Positions 14,967 to 30,436 are shown, counted from the stretch's first letter. The stretch: 64,000 bases of DNA from Portunus trituberculatus (GCF_017591435.1 NC_059301.1:11276549-11340548), one strand, 5' to 3'. Program-made: numbers and translations. Notes: generated from the sequence alone by a model not told the origin.

Positions 14967-15438
14967 CTCATTCATGGATTATACTTCACTCACCGTTTCT
15001 CTTTTGTTTTTTTTTTATTATTATTGTTATTGTTATTGTTGTTATTATTATTATTATCATTTCCGTACTTTTTTTTCTTTGGGTTCAGCAGAGTGTAATA
15101 TTTTCCACTGTTAGATGAATTAGCTTGGCTTTTTTTGTAGTGTTTTACTAACCTTTTACTTCTTTTTATCTCTATCGTGCAATTATTACGATATTTCCAT
15201 TTTGTTTCGCTATTTCACTTCTTGTATCGGATTATTTCGAGATCTTTCTGCTTTGTATCTCCATTTCACTTGTGGTATCGGGATCTTACCAGTCATTTGG
15301 TCGATATATTACCACTACTTTTAATATAACTTTAGTATCATCATTACTACTTCAACAGTAAGACTATTTTTCTCATTATTATTACTCCCACCCCTTAACT
15401 TTATTTTCCTTATCACCATTTCACGTTTCCTTGTACAC

Positions 15439-15651
15439 TTAACCCTTGCAGTACTGGGACGCATTTTTACCATGAGTTTTAGTTATAATTGACGATTTTA
15501 TTTACATTAGGAAGGGTCTGTGGAGGTGAAAAGACTAATAGCTAGAGTCTTCACTTTTTTTAATCTCTTCATAAGTTTGTGAAGGTGTATAAAATCCCTA
15601 AATGGTAAGCAAAATAGATATCAAAACGTGTCATGGTACTGAAGAGGTTAA
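15439..15651 (-). mobile_element. TTAA-MITE copy 4
   Basis: TTAA at both ends (15439, 15648). Near full length (213 bp) with both inverted termini (AACCCTTGCAGTACTGGGAC and GTACTGAAGAGGTTAA). Confidence 0.9.
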
Positions 15652-15699
15652 GAACACAAGAAAGTAAGAGAAACTGCATGAAGTGGACAGATCTACATG

Positions 15700-15880
15700 T
15701 GGCAGAGTCTATATGAAGTTCACCAACCTATTTCCATCTATTACTCCCACATATTAACTTGTCTAATCCTCTTGTACAGCTCCCCAATGACTCACCACTA
15801 ACAACTTCACTATTGAGTCTGTGCAATATATCTGTAATTAATCCTGGGCACTCATTTATTCATTCCCTCATTGTGTTACC
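15700..15880 (+). repeat. Degenerate interspersed repeat (ACTAACAAC..ATTGAGTC type), copy 1
   Basis: Contains AACCTATTTCCATCTATTAC, CTAATCCTCTTGTACAGCTC, CAATGACTCACCACTAACAA and ATTGAGTCTGTGCAAT in order. I recognise this order of blocks from a widespread crustacean interspersed repeat (recall, not a search). Related decayed copies lie at about 55880-56110 and 57660-57850. Confidence 0.4.
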
Positions 15881-16280
15881 TGTAGTCTCCATAATTCTAA
15901 AACACGAGGAAAAGAAAAGTTATGAAGAAAAGTCGTAGTGTAACTCACCAGCACTCGTCCCCATCACCAGCTATTGACACCTTAAAGTTACGAGGACATA
16001 AACACTGTCGCCAGCACCCTCCAGCACCGCCAGCCCCTCAGTGCCTTACTCTTACCAACACTCTCCTCCTCTCTTTTATCCCCGGGTCTTGCCAGCTCAC
16101 CCAATAAAGACCCGATTCTGTCTTACGTGTACGGTAATCCCTTCATCCTTTAGTCTCATTAAGTAGCCTCGCCTGTTCACCTTTCCATTAGCGCTCCTGT
16201 CACATCTGTCTCATTATCACACCTGTATTTGTTGCCCTGTCTAACACCCATAGCTTTCCCGATATATCAGTTGCTGGCTT
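15881..16280. other. No gene seen
   Basis: A pyrimidine-rich stretch ending in GTCTTGCCAG at about 16100 could act as a splice acceptor, but no coding exon follows. Confidence 0.4.
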
Positions 16281-16500
<220 letters not shown>

Positions 16501-16799
16501 CAGCACTTCTTAGCCTCCCTATGTTATCGTGCTGTCACGTGTCCCTCCCTGACCAGCTAATTTAATAACAGTTTTCAGCGCTAACCTTCTCAATCTTCCA
16601 CACTATCAAGGACACCATTAATGCATGAGCCGACCACTAACAACTGCCAGTCTTGCCACCAATTCCTTAAATAGACGTCATTGTTGCTTTGTGAAAAATA
16701 TAAAATTAGATAAAAAGTTGCCATAAACCTGCTTTTTCACACCCATGGAGCCTCCCCGCTGCTGTGCAATGAGGTGGAATGGTGGTAAGCTTGTGGATT

Positions 16800-16926
<127 letters not shown>

Positions 16927-17013
16927 AACAGTACCATAAAATTTATGATGTGTGTGAGTGGGTGGGTGAAAATAAAGTACATTACCTAAAAATATATACC
17001 GTTTGTCCAATGT

Positions 17014-17015
<2 letters not shown>

Positions 17016-17080
<65 letters not shown>
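17016..17080. repeat. (TG)n microsatellite
   Basis: About 32 TG units. Confidence 0.97.
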
Positions 17081-17082
<2 letters not shown>

Positions 17083-18607
17083 CGCGTGCTTGTCTGAAAA
17101 AAAATATATTCCTCATAACTAGAAACGAGAAAATAAAAATATGACAGAAATAAAACCGTACCAGAATAACATGTCAATAAAAGTTTACAACATATTTCTT
17201 ATTTTCAAGTTGTTCAATTTTTATGAAAGAGCTTTAGCCTGAGAGAATAGAAGAGGGTGTAAATGAAAATAAATAGTTAACATGAGAAAACAGAAGAGAA
17301 CGTAAAAAAAGATAGATATGTAACACTATTGAGATGTAGTACTATGAATATATATTGCCAACCGTACCGTGACTTATTTTTATTTCACAAATGAGCTTTA
17401 ACATGACGAAACAGAGGAGAACAGAAACAAAAATAAATAGATAACACTGTTGGAATGCATAAATATAGAGACTCAACCCTATCGTACATGTATCATAAAA
17501 ATGGAAAAATACAAAATACAAAAGAAAATACAGCAGGTGATGATACATATGACACAAAATAAACAAATGGGAAATACAAAAGGGCAACACAGCAGGTGGT
17601 GTGATGGAGTTCAGTGGTGAGGTGTTGCTCCACTAATAGGAACCAGTCCGGGTGGTGACGGATTGGTGGGCGGGATGTGACACCACCAGACAAACAGGTT
17701 CTCATGACACGAGTCGCTCATTAATTTAGTGGCAAACTGATGGTGGTGTTTTTGTGACATGATCAACAGTTTAGCGGGCTGTTCCTGTGTCTGACAACTG
17801 CACTGGGGATGGTGTGGGAGTTACAGGGAGTTACAGCGAGGTTATCCATCAGGTCCCTACTCTTAACCTATTGGGAGTTACTAGGAGTTACAGCGAATTC
17901 TCTATTCTCAACCTATTGAAGAGGTTAATCTTATTGTAATTAAAAGAAAATATATGTACTTGCAATTATCTTTCTCGTACCGATGATATGTTAGAGAAAC
18001 GACGGAATGTTTTGTTCAGCCTTTAAGATTATTTGAAGAAACTATTGACATGAGTATTGAATTATTTTCCCCATTGATCTTGCAACGTCGTGAATTGTGG
18101 ATTGATTTCTATGATATACTTTGAACGTGCCTTATACGAGTCCTCCAATCCATTCACATGTGTCCCCTAACCTCAATTCTCAGAGATTCAATAACTGCCA
18201 CGATGTATAAATAGTTGAGGGTATTTTCCTTGATCTGCGAAAACCATGAATTGTGGATTGATTTATTTGACAAAGTTGACAAGGATTCAGTCAGCTACAA
18301 AGCCCCTTTGGAATCCTGTTTGCTACTTTAGATTACTGCCACATAAAGCGAAACGGACAGTGACATGGAGACTGGTGGTGTGTTTCGGCGACCCTTGACG
18401 GAACGATGTCGCTGAAAGAAGAGAGGTCAAGCGTTGCGGTAATCCTATTAGACTGTAGTTCGTGAAATACTTGTGCAGTAGAAATAGTAGACATATTGTT
18501 CGGTTCTCATCGGGCCCTTTGATGTCTCTTTCTTGGTAAATCACTTGTGACTATCTCTTTATTTGTGTTCATAAAAGAGGATTTACTCTCTGCGTCTATT
18601 TTTATTA

Positions 18608-18613
<6 letters not shown>
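17081..18613. other. No gene seen; two weak local duplications
   Basis: GGGAGTTACAGGGAGTTACA near 17816 is echoed near 17875 (period about 58 bp, with CTCAACCTATTG following). GAATTGTGGATTGATTT recurs at about 18092 and 18248 with similar upstream TTGATCT. Both look like diverged tandem copies. Confidence 0.4.

Positions 18614-18698
<85 letters not shown>
18614..18698. repeat. (AC)n microsatellite
   Basis: About 42 AC units, ending immediately at a SINE-like fragment. Confidence 0.97.
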
Positions 18699-18701
<3 letters not shown>

Positions 18702-18783
18702 GCTCGACAAATGTAGATATGGAGACGAGGCCACACGAGCGTAATGCCCAGGCCCTGTAAAACTACAACTAGGTAAATACACA

Positions 18784-18784
<1 letters not shown>
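18699..18784 (+). mobile_element. SINE-like fragment with AC tail
   Basis: The sequence from AAAGCTCGACAAATGTAGAT to CTACAACTAGGTAAATACAC matches, from recall, the 3' part of a common decapod short interspersed repeat that ends in (AC)n. No tRNA-like head is present, so it is truncated or the 3' part only. It lies exactly between (AC)42 and an ACACAC-(CT)n block. Confidence 0.5.

Positions 18785-18849
<65 letters not shown>
18785..18849. repeat. (CT)n microsatellite
   Basis: CT tract beginning at the end of the SINE-like fragment. Confidence 0.97.
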
Positions 18850-18851
<2 letters not shown>

Positions 18852-18910
18852 GAGCATATGTGTGTGGATTATAACTTTCTACCCTCTTTTGTATTTTTTC
18901 CTTAATTCTT

Positions 18911-19005
18911 GGTCTCTTCTTCTTCTTCTACTTCTCCTCTTTCTCCTTCTCCTTCTCTCCTCTTTCTCCTTCTCCTCCTCCTCCTCCTCCTCCTCCTCCT
19001 CCTCC
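18911..19005. repeat. Polypyrimidine (CTT/CTC)n tract
   Basis: Imperfect CTT and CTC triplets ending in a perfect (CTC)n run. Confidence 0.85.
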
Positions 19006-19302
19006 CATTCTTCGTGATATCGGCGACCGGAACTTGGGAACTATCTAATCCCGATGTGGAGAGCAAACTATGCCTCAAGGAAATTCATGTTCTTTCTTTT
19101 TCATTCGGACCTATTCTGCCGCCTCTTATCTCGGGGGGGAATATTTTCACGGCGATTCCGAGTAGAGATTTTTTGCGTGTTTGCGTGGGAGGAAAGAGGA
19201 TGTTTTTTGGGGGGTAGTGGGACTGTTTGTTTGTGCGCGTGTTTGATTTTGGTTATGTCACGAAGTTTCTCTCAATGTTTACTCAAAATATCGTAGTTGT
19301 AT

Positions 19303-19570
19303 AACACCTCCTCCTCCTTTTCCTCTTTTTCCTCCTCGTCCCTCCTCCTCCTCCTCTTCCTCTTCTTCCTCCTCCTCCTCGTCTTCCTCCTCTTCCCTCC
19401 TCCTCCTCCTCCTCCTCCTCCTCCTCCTCCTCTTCCTCTTCCTCTTCCTCTTTCTCTTTCTCTTTCTCCTCCTCCTCCTCCTCCTCCTCCTTCTCCTCCT
19501 CCTTCTCCTTCTCCTTTTCCTCCTTCTCCTCTCCCTCTATGCCTCTATTGCTTTCTCTTATCCTTTCCTC
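19303..19570. repeat. Polypyrimidine (CCT)n/(CTTT)n tract
   Basis: About 270 bp almost entirely C and T on the + strand, mixing CCT, CTT and TTTC units. Frames with poly-Pro or poly-Leu here are artefacts. Confidence 0.9.
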
Positions 19571-20922
<1,352 letters not shown>

Positions 20923-21856
20923 TCGCTATTAACGATGACCTTATCACATTTCAACACCCATACACTCTCCGTAACATAATTTGGTGCCGCACTTTTATCT
21001 TTCCCATCGGCGTATTGGAAAGTAAAACCGTGAAATAAAGTCAGATGCAACATGTGGATAGTTGCCATATGCCAATCTATCTTGATATGTATAGGAAATA
21101 AAGCTGTTGAATAAGGAAATTGCTGTGTGAAGCCCGGTAGATATTTGCAGTAACACTATTTGATTGCAGAAAAGACATAACATACAAGTTCTAGACAGTA
21201 AATTATCTGATATTTGTGTTCGTTCAGCATTAAACCAAGCAAACCACGTAATCAAGAGGGTTATGAAAGGTACACAGAAACAGAATAAATCAACAGACGC
21301 CCTTGGAAAGTAAATTTGAGGCAACAGAAAAGGCTTCAAGAGAAACTAAAATGAGTGGAGTTCTGGGGTGATTATTATTCCTTCTTCATCTTTCAGTGCC
21401 CTGGCTGACTCAAAGCAACACATCTATCTCACATTCATGCATAACGTAAAGCATATTGTCGTTTCAGGTTTGGAATACAGTTCGAATGGTAAATGAATTG
21501 ACGAGATACAGATACAGGGTCTCAACTCAAAGACTGTTCTCGCTAACTAGATTTCTTTACACGGGGCTTCATTATGACATTGAAAACCTGAACAATATTA
21601 AGAACATAACGATTGCTTCCCATATAGCTTTTTCTTTCTCTCTAGATATGAGTTGTTTTCCTTTGTAATGTATAAAGGGCCGATATTTCTGACAGCTCTC
21701 CTCTATCAGGCCAATTCATCGTCCATCACTGTCCATAGATTTATCCAACCAATTCTTGAGACTATTCTATGTTGTTGTAAGCTCTTTTTCAAGTTTCATT
21801 GATTTACAGTTACAATTTATTTTTTGATACAAATAGAAAGGCATTACCGCTGTTTT
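20923..21856. other. No gene supported
   Basis: A 114-codon minus-strand frame (20995-21339) has ordinary but very hydrophobic, aromatic-rich composition and no recognised domain; it is not called. Confidence 0.4.
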
Positions 21857-22070
21857 TTAACCCCTTCAGTACCATAAGGTATTTTTATATTCACTCTACT
21901 AACTATTTGTTGATTTTATGCAGCTTCAGAAACTTATGTGGGTGGTCAGAATAGTAAAGACTGTGGCTATTGATCTTCTGACCTCCATAGATCCTTCCTA
22001 ATGTCAATGAAATTATCTAATCCTACACAAATTTCAAGGTAACAATGTGTCCCAGAATTGAAGGGGTTAA
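21857..22070 (+). mobile_element. TTAA-MITE copy 5, reference copy (piggyBac-like)
   Basis: The best-preserved copy, 214 bp, with TTAA at 21857-21860 and 22067-22070. Inside the TTAA the left end reads CCCCTTCAGTACCATAAGGT and the right end reverse-complements to CCCCTTCAATTCTGGGACAC, giving terminal inverted repeats of about 28 bp. Internal landmarks are TTGATTTTATGCAGCTTCAG, CTTCTGACCTCCATAGATCC and AATGAAATTATCTAATC. No coding capacity. TTAA target sites and ends starting CCC are the hallmark of the piggyBac superfamily; the assignment is inference because no transposase is present. Confidence 0.9.
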
Positions 22071-22329
22071 GGGCGTCCTTTCACACATCACCAGACCATT
22101 ACATATAATGACCACTGCGACACCGGTAACCATTTGCACCTCACCTCCAACACCACCGCCACACCTTTGATAACACCACCACCACCACCTCCACTTTTAC
22201 ATTCCCATAACACCACTACTACACCATTAGCGACACCCGCGGGGCCCATTATCGTGGCCTTAGGTGTCACTAGTCAGGGAGAGACGAAGGATAACTAAAG
22301 GAATTCCAGTCTCTTTTTCTCCCTCCCAG
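22071..22329. other. ACC-rich spacer
   Basis: CACCACC-rich sequence at about 22137-22235, then a pyrimidine tract ending in CAG at 22327-22329 that could be a splice acceptor. Confidence 0.5.
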
Positions 22330-22458
22330 ACAAACCGATCAAGATAAATAGTTTGGAAGGCCGCCAGCCATCGCCCACCAGCGGTCCCAGTGGCCCTTGC
22401 GACTTCCCTTGTGGCGTCCCCTCTGTCCTATCCTCCTCAAAGCCCTTCAACATGTCAG
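22330..22458 (+). CDS. Candidate internal coding exon (symmetric phase 1-1)
   Basis: Upstream is CTCTTTTTCTCCCTCCCAG, a strong acceptor, and downstream CAG|GTAAGG at 22456-22462, a strong donor. The 129 nt between are open in one frame only: two other frames hit stops within 20 nt (TAA, TAG). The encoded stretch is Ser/Pro/Gly-rich, running from KPIKINSLEGRQPSPTSGPS to SSSKPFNMS. Acceptor and donor both fall in phase 1, so inclusion keeps frame. It is locally richer in GC than its surroundings. I recognise no domain. It may be an exon of a gene whose other exons lie outside this window, or chance. Confidence 0.4.
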
Positions 22459-23336
22459 GTAAGGCTTTTTGTGTTTTACCCCTAACGCAGTTTTTCCATT
22501 TTTTTGACACTCCTGACGAGACCTTGAAGTGGGGAGCGGGTGCGTCTGTCATGGTCTGTGTCAGTGTTCTCCCCGTTTTCTTTTCTCCTGTGTCGTGTCT
22601 GTTGGCTGCTGCTACTGTGCTTATGTTGTTCTTGTTACGTTTGCTGCACAGTGTCATCAGTGTCCCTGTTATAAGTACTAGGAAGACTCTGCGGTGGTAT
22701 TGTTGATCTTTGTAGAGGTCTAGTGATTGATTGATTGATTGTTTTAAGTTCAGGTCAGTTCACTTGGTGGGGGGCGGGAGGGCAAAGTCTTCATGTTGAC
22801 ACTCCCTCACGTGTTCTTCCCATTCTCTAGGTCTTTTGTTTTCATTTTTGTCTTCATATTTTTTTTTCTTTTCAGTTCATTCTCTTTTCGTGTTTTAGAT
22901 ATCAGTATTCATTTTTCCCCTCAATAGTGTGCATGATGGTGTGCGGTCTCTGCCTCTCTGGTCTGTGTACGTGAAGCATTGTATATTATGAATGATGGTC
23001 AGAACTTTTTCATCAATTAAAAACATGCATTTTTTTTTCATATGTAAAAAGGAAAATACAATGATTTTCCAACGTGAATGAGTTGACGCGGCTTACAAAT
23101 GGAAGGCTGTCATCATTAAAGAGACATTAGCAAAGATTGGTAGCAGTGAACGACCTAAATTGTTTCCGAGCTGTGAAATGAATTAAAGTTTAATAGTTTT
23201 AGGAAATTACTGCTTCGGTAATAGGGCAGTGGAACATTTTATTTTATCCGCCCCTGGACGATTACTAAAATTATTTCCAATTTCTTGGTAAATGCGAATA
23301 CACATGTACGTCTTTTATATACGTACAACATGCTTT

Positions 23337-23337
<1 letters not shown>
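22459..23337. other. No gene seen
   Basis: If the preceding exon is real this would be its intron. It holds GATT repeats at 22725-22740 and a G-rich patch at 22767-22780, nothing else of note. Confidence 0.4.
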
Positions 23338-23582
<245 letters not shown>

Positions 23583-24529
23583 ATGACACCGATGAAAATT
23601 GTTGCTTAATGATCACTACAAATGTGAAAACACTCTACACAAACACTGGCAACTTTCAACAGAAGGAACCTGTGAAATAAAACCCATAGGACGATGAAGT
23701 GCTTGAATATCCAGTCAAGTGTAGCACATACTATCACTTCCTCCAAGACTTTAAAAGAACGATGTACAGGTATACATGTTCCCTGCGGAGTAGTGTAGGA
23801 GTCAGGATATAGTGCTGCATATAGTACAGCTCTGGCCCACTGTTACATCCCTCTCGTGCATCATGGAAGCTATTAGGAAAGTTTCAGTTTATTCTATGCT
23901 ACCTCCACCATCGTTTTCTTCACTCTACCTCCTAGTAAAAGAGGACGAGGAAGGAAAAAATGGGCGATGGTAGATGGGACAGAATATGTAAATTTCCTTT
24001 CACATCTTTATCTCCTCCTCCTGTTCTTCCTCTAATTTCCTCCCTCGATACATCACCTCACTCGTTCTCCTATTCATTATAACTCTGCTCTTTCCTCCCC
24101 TCTTCGCAGCAATACATGAGACAACCAACCACCACGCACTTCCTAGCTACTTAGTTACCTCAGGATTGTATACTGCGGGTTCTCGCTCACCATAAACTAT
24201 TACAGTCAAGTGTTTATCTTCCAAGGGCAATGCTCGATCGACTTACATTTACCTCCTTGCTTTGTGGAGTTGTATGGAGGAGATATTTTGATACTCAGAC
24301 ATAAACACGTCTGGTTTCGAGTATAGTGGAGCTTTGACCACGTAGAGCAAAGGAACGCTGGCAGTTTTGTTTCATGTGTATACGCACAGTGTTCTCTTTC
24401 TTTAGAAATTCCAGGGTTGCTAGACGAAAACAAGACTCAATGGGAGAGGTATTTTAGTGTTTAGACCAGTCCTTGCCCGGGCGACAGGCTTTTAGGATTT
24501 TCAATATTTACTCGTATTTCTCTGTATAG

Positions 24530-24531
<2 letters not shown>
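23583..24531. other. No gene seen
   Basis: Unassigned single-copy-looking sequence. Confidence 0.5.

Positions 24532-24611
<80 letters not shown>
24532..24611. repeat. (CT)n microsatellite
   Basis: About 39 units. Confidence 0.97.
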
Positions 24612-24613
<2 letters not shown>

Positions 24614-25395
24614 GTCAATGGCTCCAAACCTCTGCCCGCGAGCATGAACTGTTCTCAAACTTGCCCGTCACTTTTCTGTCTGGCAGACGCGGCTCTCCAA
24701 TCGCGCCCAACAATTACTGGTCTTGTGACGATATTGGCTAGTTTGCTGCAGGGCGGAACTCAAATGACGGCAGCTGGCTTTTTGAATTAGAGGCAGTAAA
24801 TTAACTCAAACTTTCTCTGCGGGAAGTGTGTCGCCCACGAGATAATCACACTGGCTTTGTTATTTGCCGACCCTCAACAGAGACCAGATACAAGGAAGAA
24901 AAAAAAAAGTATCGCTGAAATATCAAATAGTTTCAGATCGCAAATATTGAGAAGTGGCAAGTATGAATTCTATTTCGATGAAGGAGATAATTTTCAAGCT
25001 TTAATGTGTGCTGGTCTCCTTGTGCTTCATTCAGTTTGGGGGCGGCAGTGTCTCTCTCAGTCTTACTTTCCAACTAGTTTCGAACCCCCCGCGTGTCAGT
25101 TTTTCTTTTGTGAGGGATTTTTCTTGGTGCTCGCCTCGCCGCCACTCCTCCGCTCCGCCCGCCTGAGGACACCCGGAATGAGATGAACCACTGTAAATAG
25201 ACACTGAGGCACGAATTAGTTCCCTCTCCTTTTTAAAATGTCCCTTCCCCCTTTCCACATTTTCTCTCTCGTCTTATTTGTCTCTGGTCGTTTTTCTCTT
25301 ACGGTTTTGTTCTTTCAGTTCGTTGTCGGCGTCCTTACTTTCCTTTTTTCCTTTTTACTTTTATGTTTGGTGGCGCAGTGGTGAAATTACCGAAG

Positions 25396-25397
<2 letters not shown>
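24612..25397. other. No gene supported
   Basis: Somewhat GC-rich (CGCCTCGCCGCC near 25131) with a frame of ordinary composition (24857-25186, +) lacking recognised motifs or clear splice signals. Confidence 0.4.

Positions 25398-25450
<53 letters not shown>
25398..25450. repeat. (GA)n microsatellite
   Basis: About 26 GA units. Confidence 0.97.
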
Positions 25451-25452
<2 letters not shown>

Positions 25453-25593
25453 ATCCTTTGTATTATGTGTATATTTTTTTCTTTCTCATCTTTTGTCTTT
25501 TCAAACATTCATCCTCCCTCTCACCATTTATACTTGTAAATCTCTTGTGTCTCTTTATTTTTAATCAGATCATAAATCACTATAATATTTACT

Positions 25594-25716
<123 letters not shown>

Positions 25717-25789
25717 CTTTTTGAAGTGTTTGTAGATCCATTTCTGTCAGTCTTTGTTTATAAGTTAGGTTTTCAAACGGGGACAATTT

Positions 25790-25793
<4 letters not shown>

Positions 25794-25873
<80 letters not shown>
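25794..25873. repeat. (GT)n microsatellite
   Basis: About 40 GT units. Confidence 0.97.
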
Positions 25874-25875
<2 letters not shown>

Positions 25876-26496
25876 CTGCAGTTTTTACTTTCATCCCTCC
25901 CTCCTCGAAATTCGTTCCCTACCAGCGTTGTTTCATCAACCTGAACGTCGTGTCCTCAGCGCCTGGCAGGCACACACACAGCCTTCCATCGCCAAGGGGC
26001 CTCCAGAGCGGATGGCAATTTTAGCTCCCTTGAGTGCTTGACGATACACTCACTCCACGCTCTTCCGTTCACCGCCACATGTGCTTAGGATTACAATAAG
26101 TAGGGAGGCTGCTGTATATATCTGTCCATGTAGAGGTGTCAACCAGTCATATCTGTCTCCTTACATATCTGGTTGGTGACACAAATGAGGCTGATAAATT
26201 TCTTTCTATGTGGAAAAGTGATGTGGAAAAAGAGTGAATTTATTGTATGCCATTATTCTAACTCATATTCTTTTTATATATTTACGTATATGTGCAAAGA
26301 TAAGATTAACAAATAAGAAAACTGATAAATTGCTTCAAACTGGAGTCTTGTTTTTCTTCGTGCATGTGAAAAGATAAGATGGATAAGATAACAAATACTA
26401 TTCCAGCTGCCTTCAATCCTGCTGCAAGTTTTACACGACCCTGGCACCTCTGAATTCCCTCGCCTCTGGAAACACAAGGACTGAGTCTCGCCGGGC
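25874..26496. other. No gene supported
   Basis: Unassigned; the first 170 bp are GC-richer than the rest. Confidence 0.4.
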
Positions 26497-27777
<1,281 letters not shown>

Positions 27778-27792
27778 TAGATAGATAGATAA

Positions 27793-27823
<31 letters not shown>
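27778..27823 (-). repeat. (TATC)n, read on the minus strand, as a possible retroelement tail
   Basis: About 11 GATA units followed on the + strand by TATTTTATTGACC. On the minus strand this reads GGTCAATAAAATA then (TATC)n: a polyadenylation signal directly before a simple tail, as in many invertebrate non-LTR retrotransposons. Confidence 0.7.
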
Positions 27824-28305
27824 TTTTATTGACCACAAACCTGATGGAATACATAAGATGCATAAATACATTAATAAATCGTCCAATTATATACATGACT
27901 TAGGTTACAAATGCTACCTAAAAATTAAACATATGATAAAACCAGACAAACTTAAGAACTTAACGTTAAAAACAAAAACTACCTGAAGATACATAAATAA
28001 GATAAACGTGGAAACAAAAACTTTGGAGGAAAATCAGTACATTATTACAAGTATTCAGTTAAAATAGCATGACAGGCGCAGGACAACTTTCATTTGAGGA
28101 ACTCCATGTCACGTTAACATACCATCATGCTCCACCATAAGAAATGTTTGGTGCAGCTAATGAATTGCTGTCTTATTCTGGCAACAACTTACCGTGTTAA
28201 TACTTATTGCGATAGTCAGAGCCTTTCACCATCCTGTATTCAGATGCATTTGTTAGACAGCTGTGTAGATTGCTGAATATTGCTGACTGCTAAAGTTATA
28301 GTGTA

Positions 28306-28308
<3 letters not shown>
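27824..28308 (-). mobile_element. Possible 3' end of a non-LTR retrotransposon
   Basis: Called only from the AATAAAA plus (TATC)n tail at its 3' end on the minus strand. No ORF with reverse-transcriptase motifs is visible, so this would be 3' untranslated sequence of a truncated copy. The 5' limit is unknown. Confidence 0.3.

Positions 28309-28398
<90 letters not shown>
28309..28398. repeat. Compound (CT)n-(ATCT)n microsatellite
   Basis: (CT)26 passing into ATCT units. Confidence 0.95.
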
Positions 28399-28435
28399 GT
28401 TATTGTATCTATCTAGCTAATCTCACACACACGTG

Positions 28436-28547
<112 letters not shown>

Positions 28548-28600
28548 AGGAAATGAAATGAGAAGTGGGGCAGGAGCAATGCGAGCATGGGGAAAGCGAA

Positions 28601-28671
28601 GCGTGAGGCGTGAGGCGTGAGGCGTGAGGCGTGAGGCGTGAGGCGTGAACAGGAACAGGAACAGGAACAGG
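28601..28671 (+). repeat. (GCGTGAG)7 then (CAGGAA)n
   Basis: Seven nearly perfect heptamers GCGTGAG/GCGTGAA (28601-28649) abut 3-4 copies of the hexamer CAGGAA (28650-28671). Confidence 0.9.
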
Positions 28672-29750
28672 CGGCGTGCATTATAGTTACACAGTCCATC
28701 TTGCAGCACCGTTACGTACATGATACTTAAGAGGCAGCAGGAACTCTTTACCGCCAATTTTCTCGCAATAAATTCTAAGTTACGTTATGAGCAGTGCCAT
28801 TCCTCCTGGTGAAGTATCTCGCATTCTTGGCTGCCCGCTGTCGTTTCCTTCCTCTGCTGGATATTTGGACTTTAATGTTAACTGTTTGGCGGGTGTGCGT
28901 TCCTCTGTGTGTTAGTGTTTGTGCATAGCGATTTTGACTATATGCGGTGAGATTCTGGCTAAAAGTTTGTATTCTTCAAGCGTTTTAGTTTCCCTTCAGG
29001 ACTGTATCAAGGTTCGCTAAGGTTTTTACTCGATTTCTTTTTTTTTTTTCCCTATTGGCACTGTAGATATTTATTTATGTTTACTAGAATCATACAAGCG
29101 CTTAAGGATAAAGATTAAGTAACTTTCACCAGACCAAAGGCTATTGTAAGGGTTCTTCATAAGTGTTTTCAAGAGACAGCGTAAAATAATAAAAACATTC
29201 TCAGCAAAACAATAACATTCACTAAACCAGAGATTATTATTCTAGTTTTCGTAGGTGTTTTCTCGTTGACTGTGTTCAATATTTGACATTCCTTGTGATA
29301 ATGGAAAACTTTTAAAAACTCCTTTAACTTTTACAAGAGTAAGGAAAAAAATAAATAAATCATCATTTGAGTTATATGCAGATTCTCAGTTTTTTTTCCT
29401 ACTGGCAATGTGAAATCTTTAATATTCACTAGAATAATGGAAAACACTCTTAGAATCCCAATAACCCTTAAAAACAATCGAGTAAAGACTATAAAATATC
29501 CTGTAATGTTCTGCTTGCATAAGTAATATTTCTTGATTGCTGCTGGACAATTGCAAATAATCACCAGTTTTCGACGCCCTTGCTGCGTCTGTTGTACATA
29601 TATAAAGGCAATGGAGCGTTCATTCTGTAACAATAAGCCCTGAGAGCCCGTTTGTGTGTTTGTGTGTGCGGATGCAGCTCATGGATAGCATCAAAAGGAC
29701 GTGACAACACTGCGAATTCCAGACCAACACCGTCTGCGTTTCCTCGTCTG
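28672..29750. other. No gene seen
   Basis: AT-rich spacer. A 100-codon minus-strand frame at 29331-29633 has no recognised motif. Confidence 0.4.
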
Positions 29751-29836
<86 letters not shown>

Positions 29837-29852
29837 GTGTGTGTGTGTGTGT
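29751..29852. repeat. (GT)n microsatellite
   Basis: About 38 GT units, a GTAT interruption, then another short GT run. Confidence 0.97.
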
Positions 29853-30436
29853 TGGAAAAGTTATTTCTTCGGCAATATAAAATTCCTCCTCAGACAGGAA
29901 TAAAAATCACACTAGCCTATAACAGTTTGCGGCGAGAAACAGGAGGCGGCAGGAGTAATGGCGGCCATTACGTACACTGCCGCAGCCGCCTTAGTGCTTC
30001 CTGATAAATTTTCAAGTGTTGAAATGAGTGTCGTTTAAAGAATACAGTATTTCATCTCGCTTAAAATGAGAGTGATAAAGCTTGGTCAGAATTGTAAGGA
30101 AAAAGTCCTCAGAAGCATCGAAAAATTATTATCAGTCCAAGAAAACACATATATTTTTATTTAGAAGTTTCTGGTGATCCATAATGCACAACTTTTGTAT
30201 TCATACTGTAATGGACACTCGTATATTTATCTAAAACGTTTTCAATCATGATTTATAATGTGTACGTCCGTATTTATGTTGTAGTGAACGTTTACAGGGT
30301 CATATCGATGGCTTAATGATAGTCACCTACTACAAAACCATTCCTGTAACCTTCATTAACATGCTCAAAAAGGTATCCTATCTTACGTGTCTGTGCGTCT
30401 GTCTATGGGTGCAAAATGATAGGAAAATAAGTCAGC
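29853..30436. other. No gene seen
   Basis: Unassigned AT-rich sequence. Confidence 0.5.
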
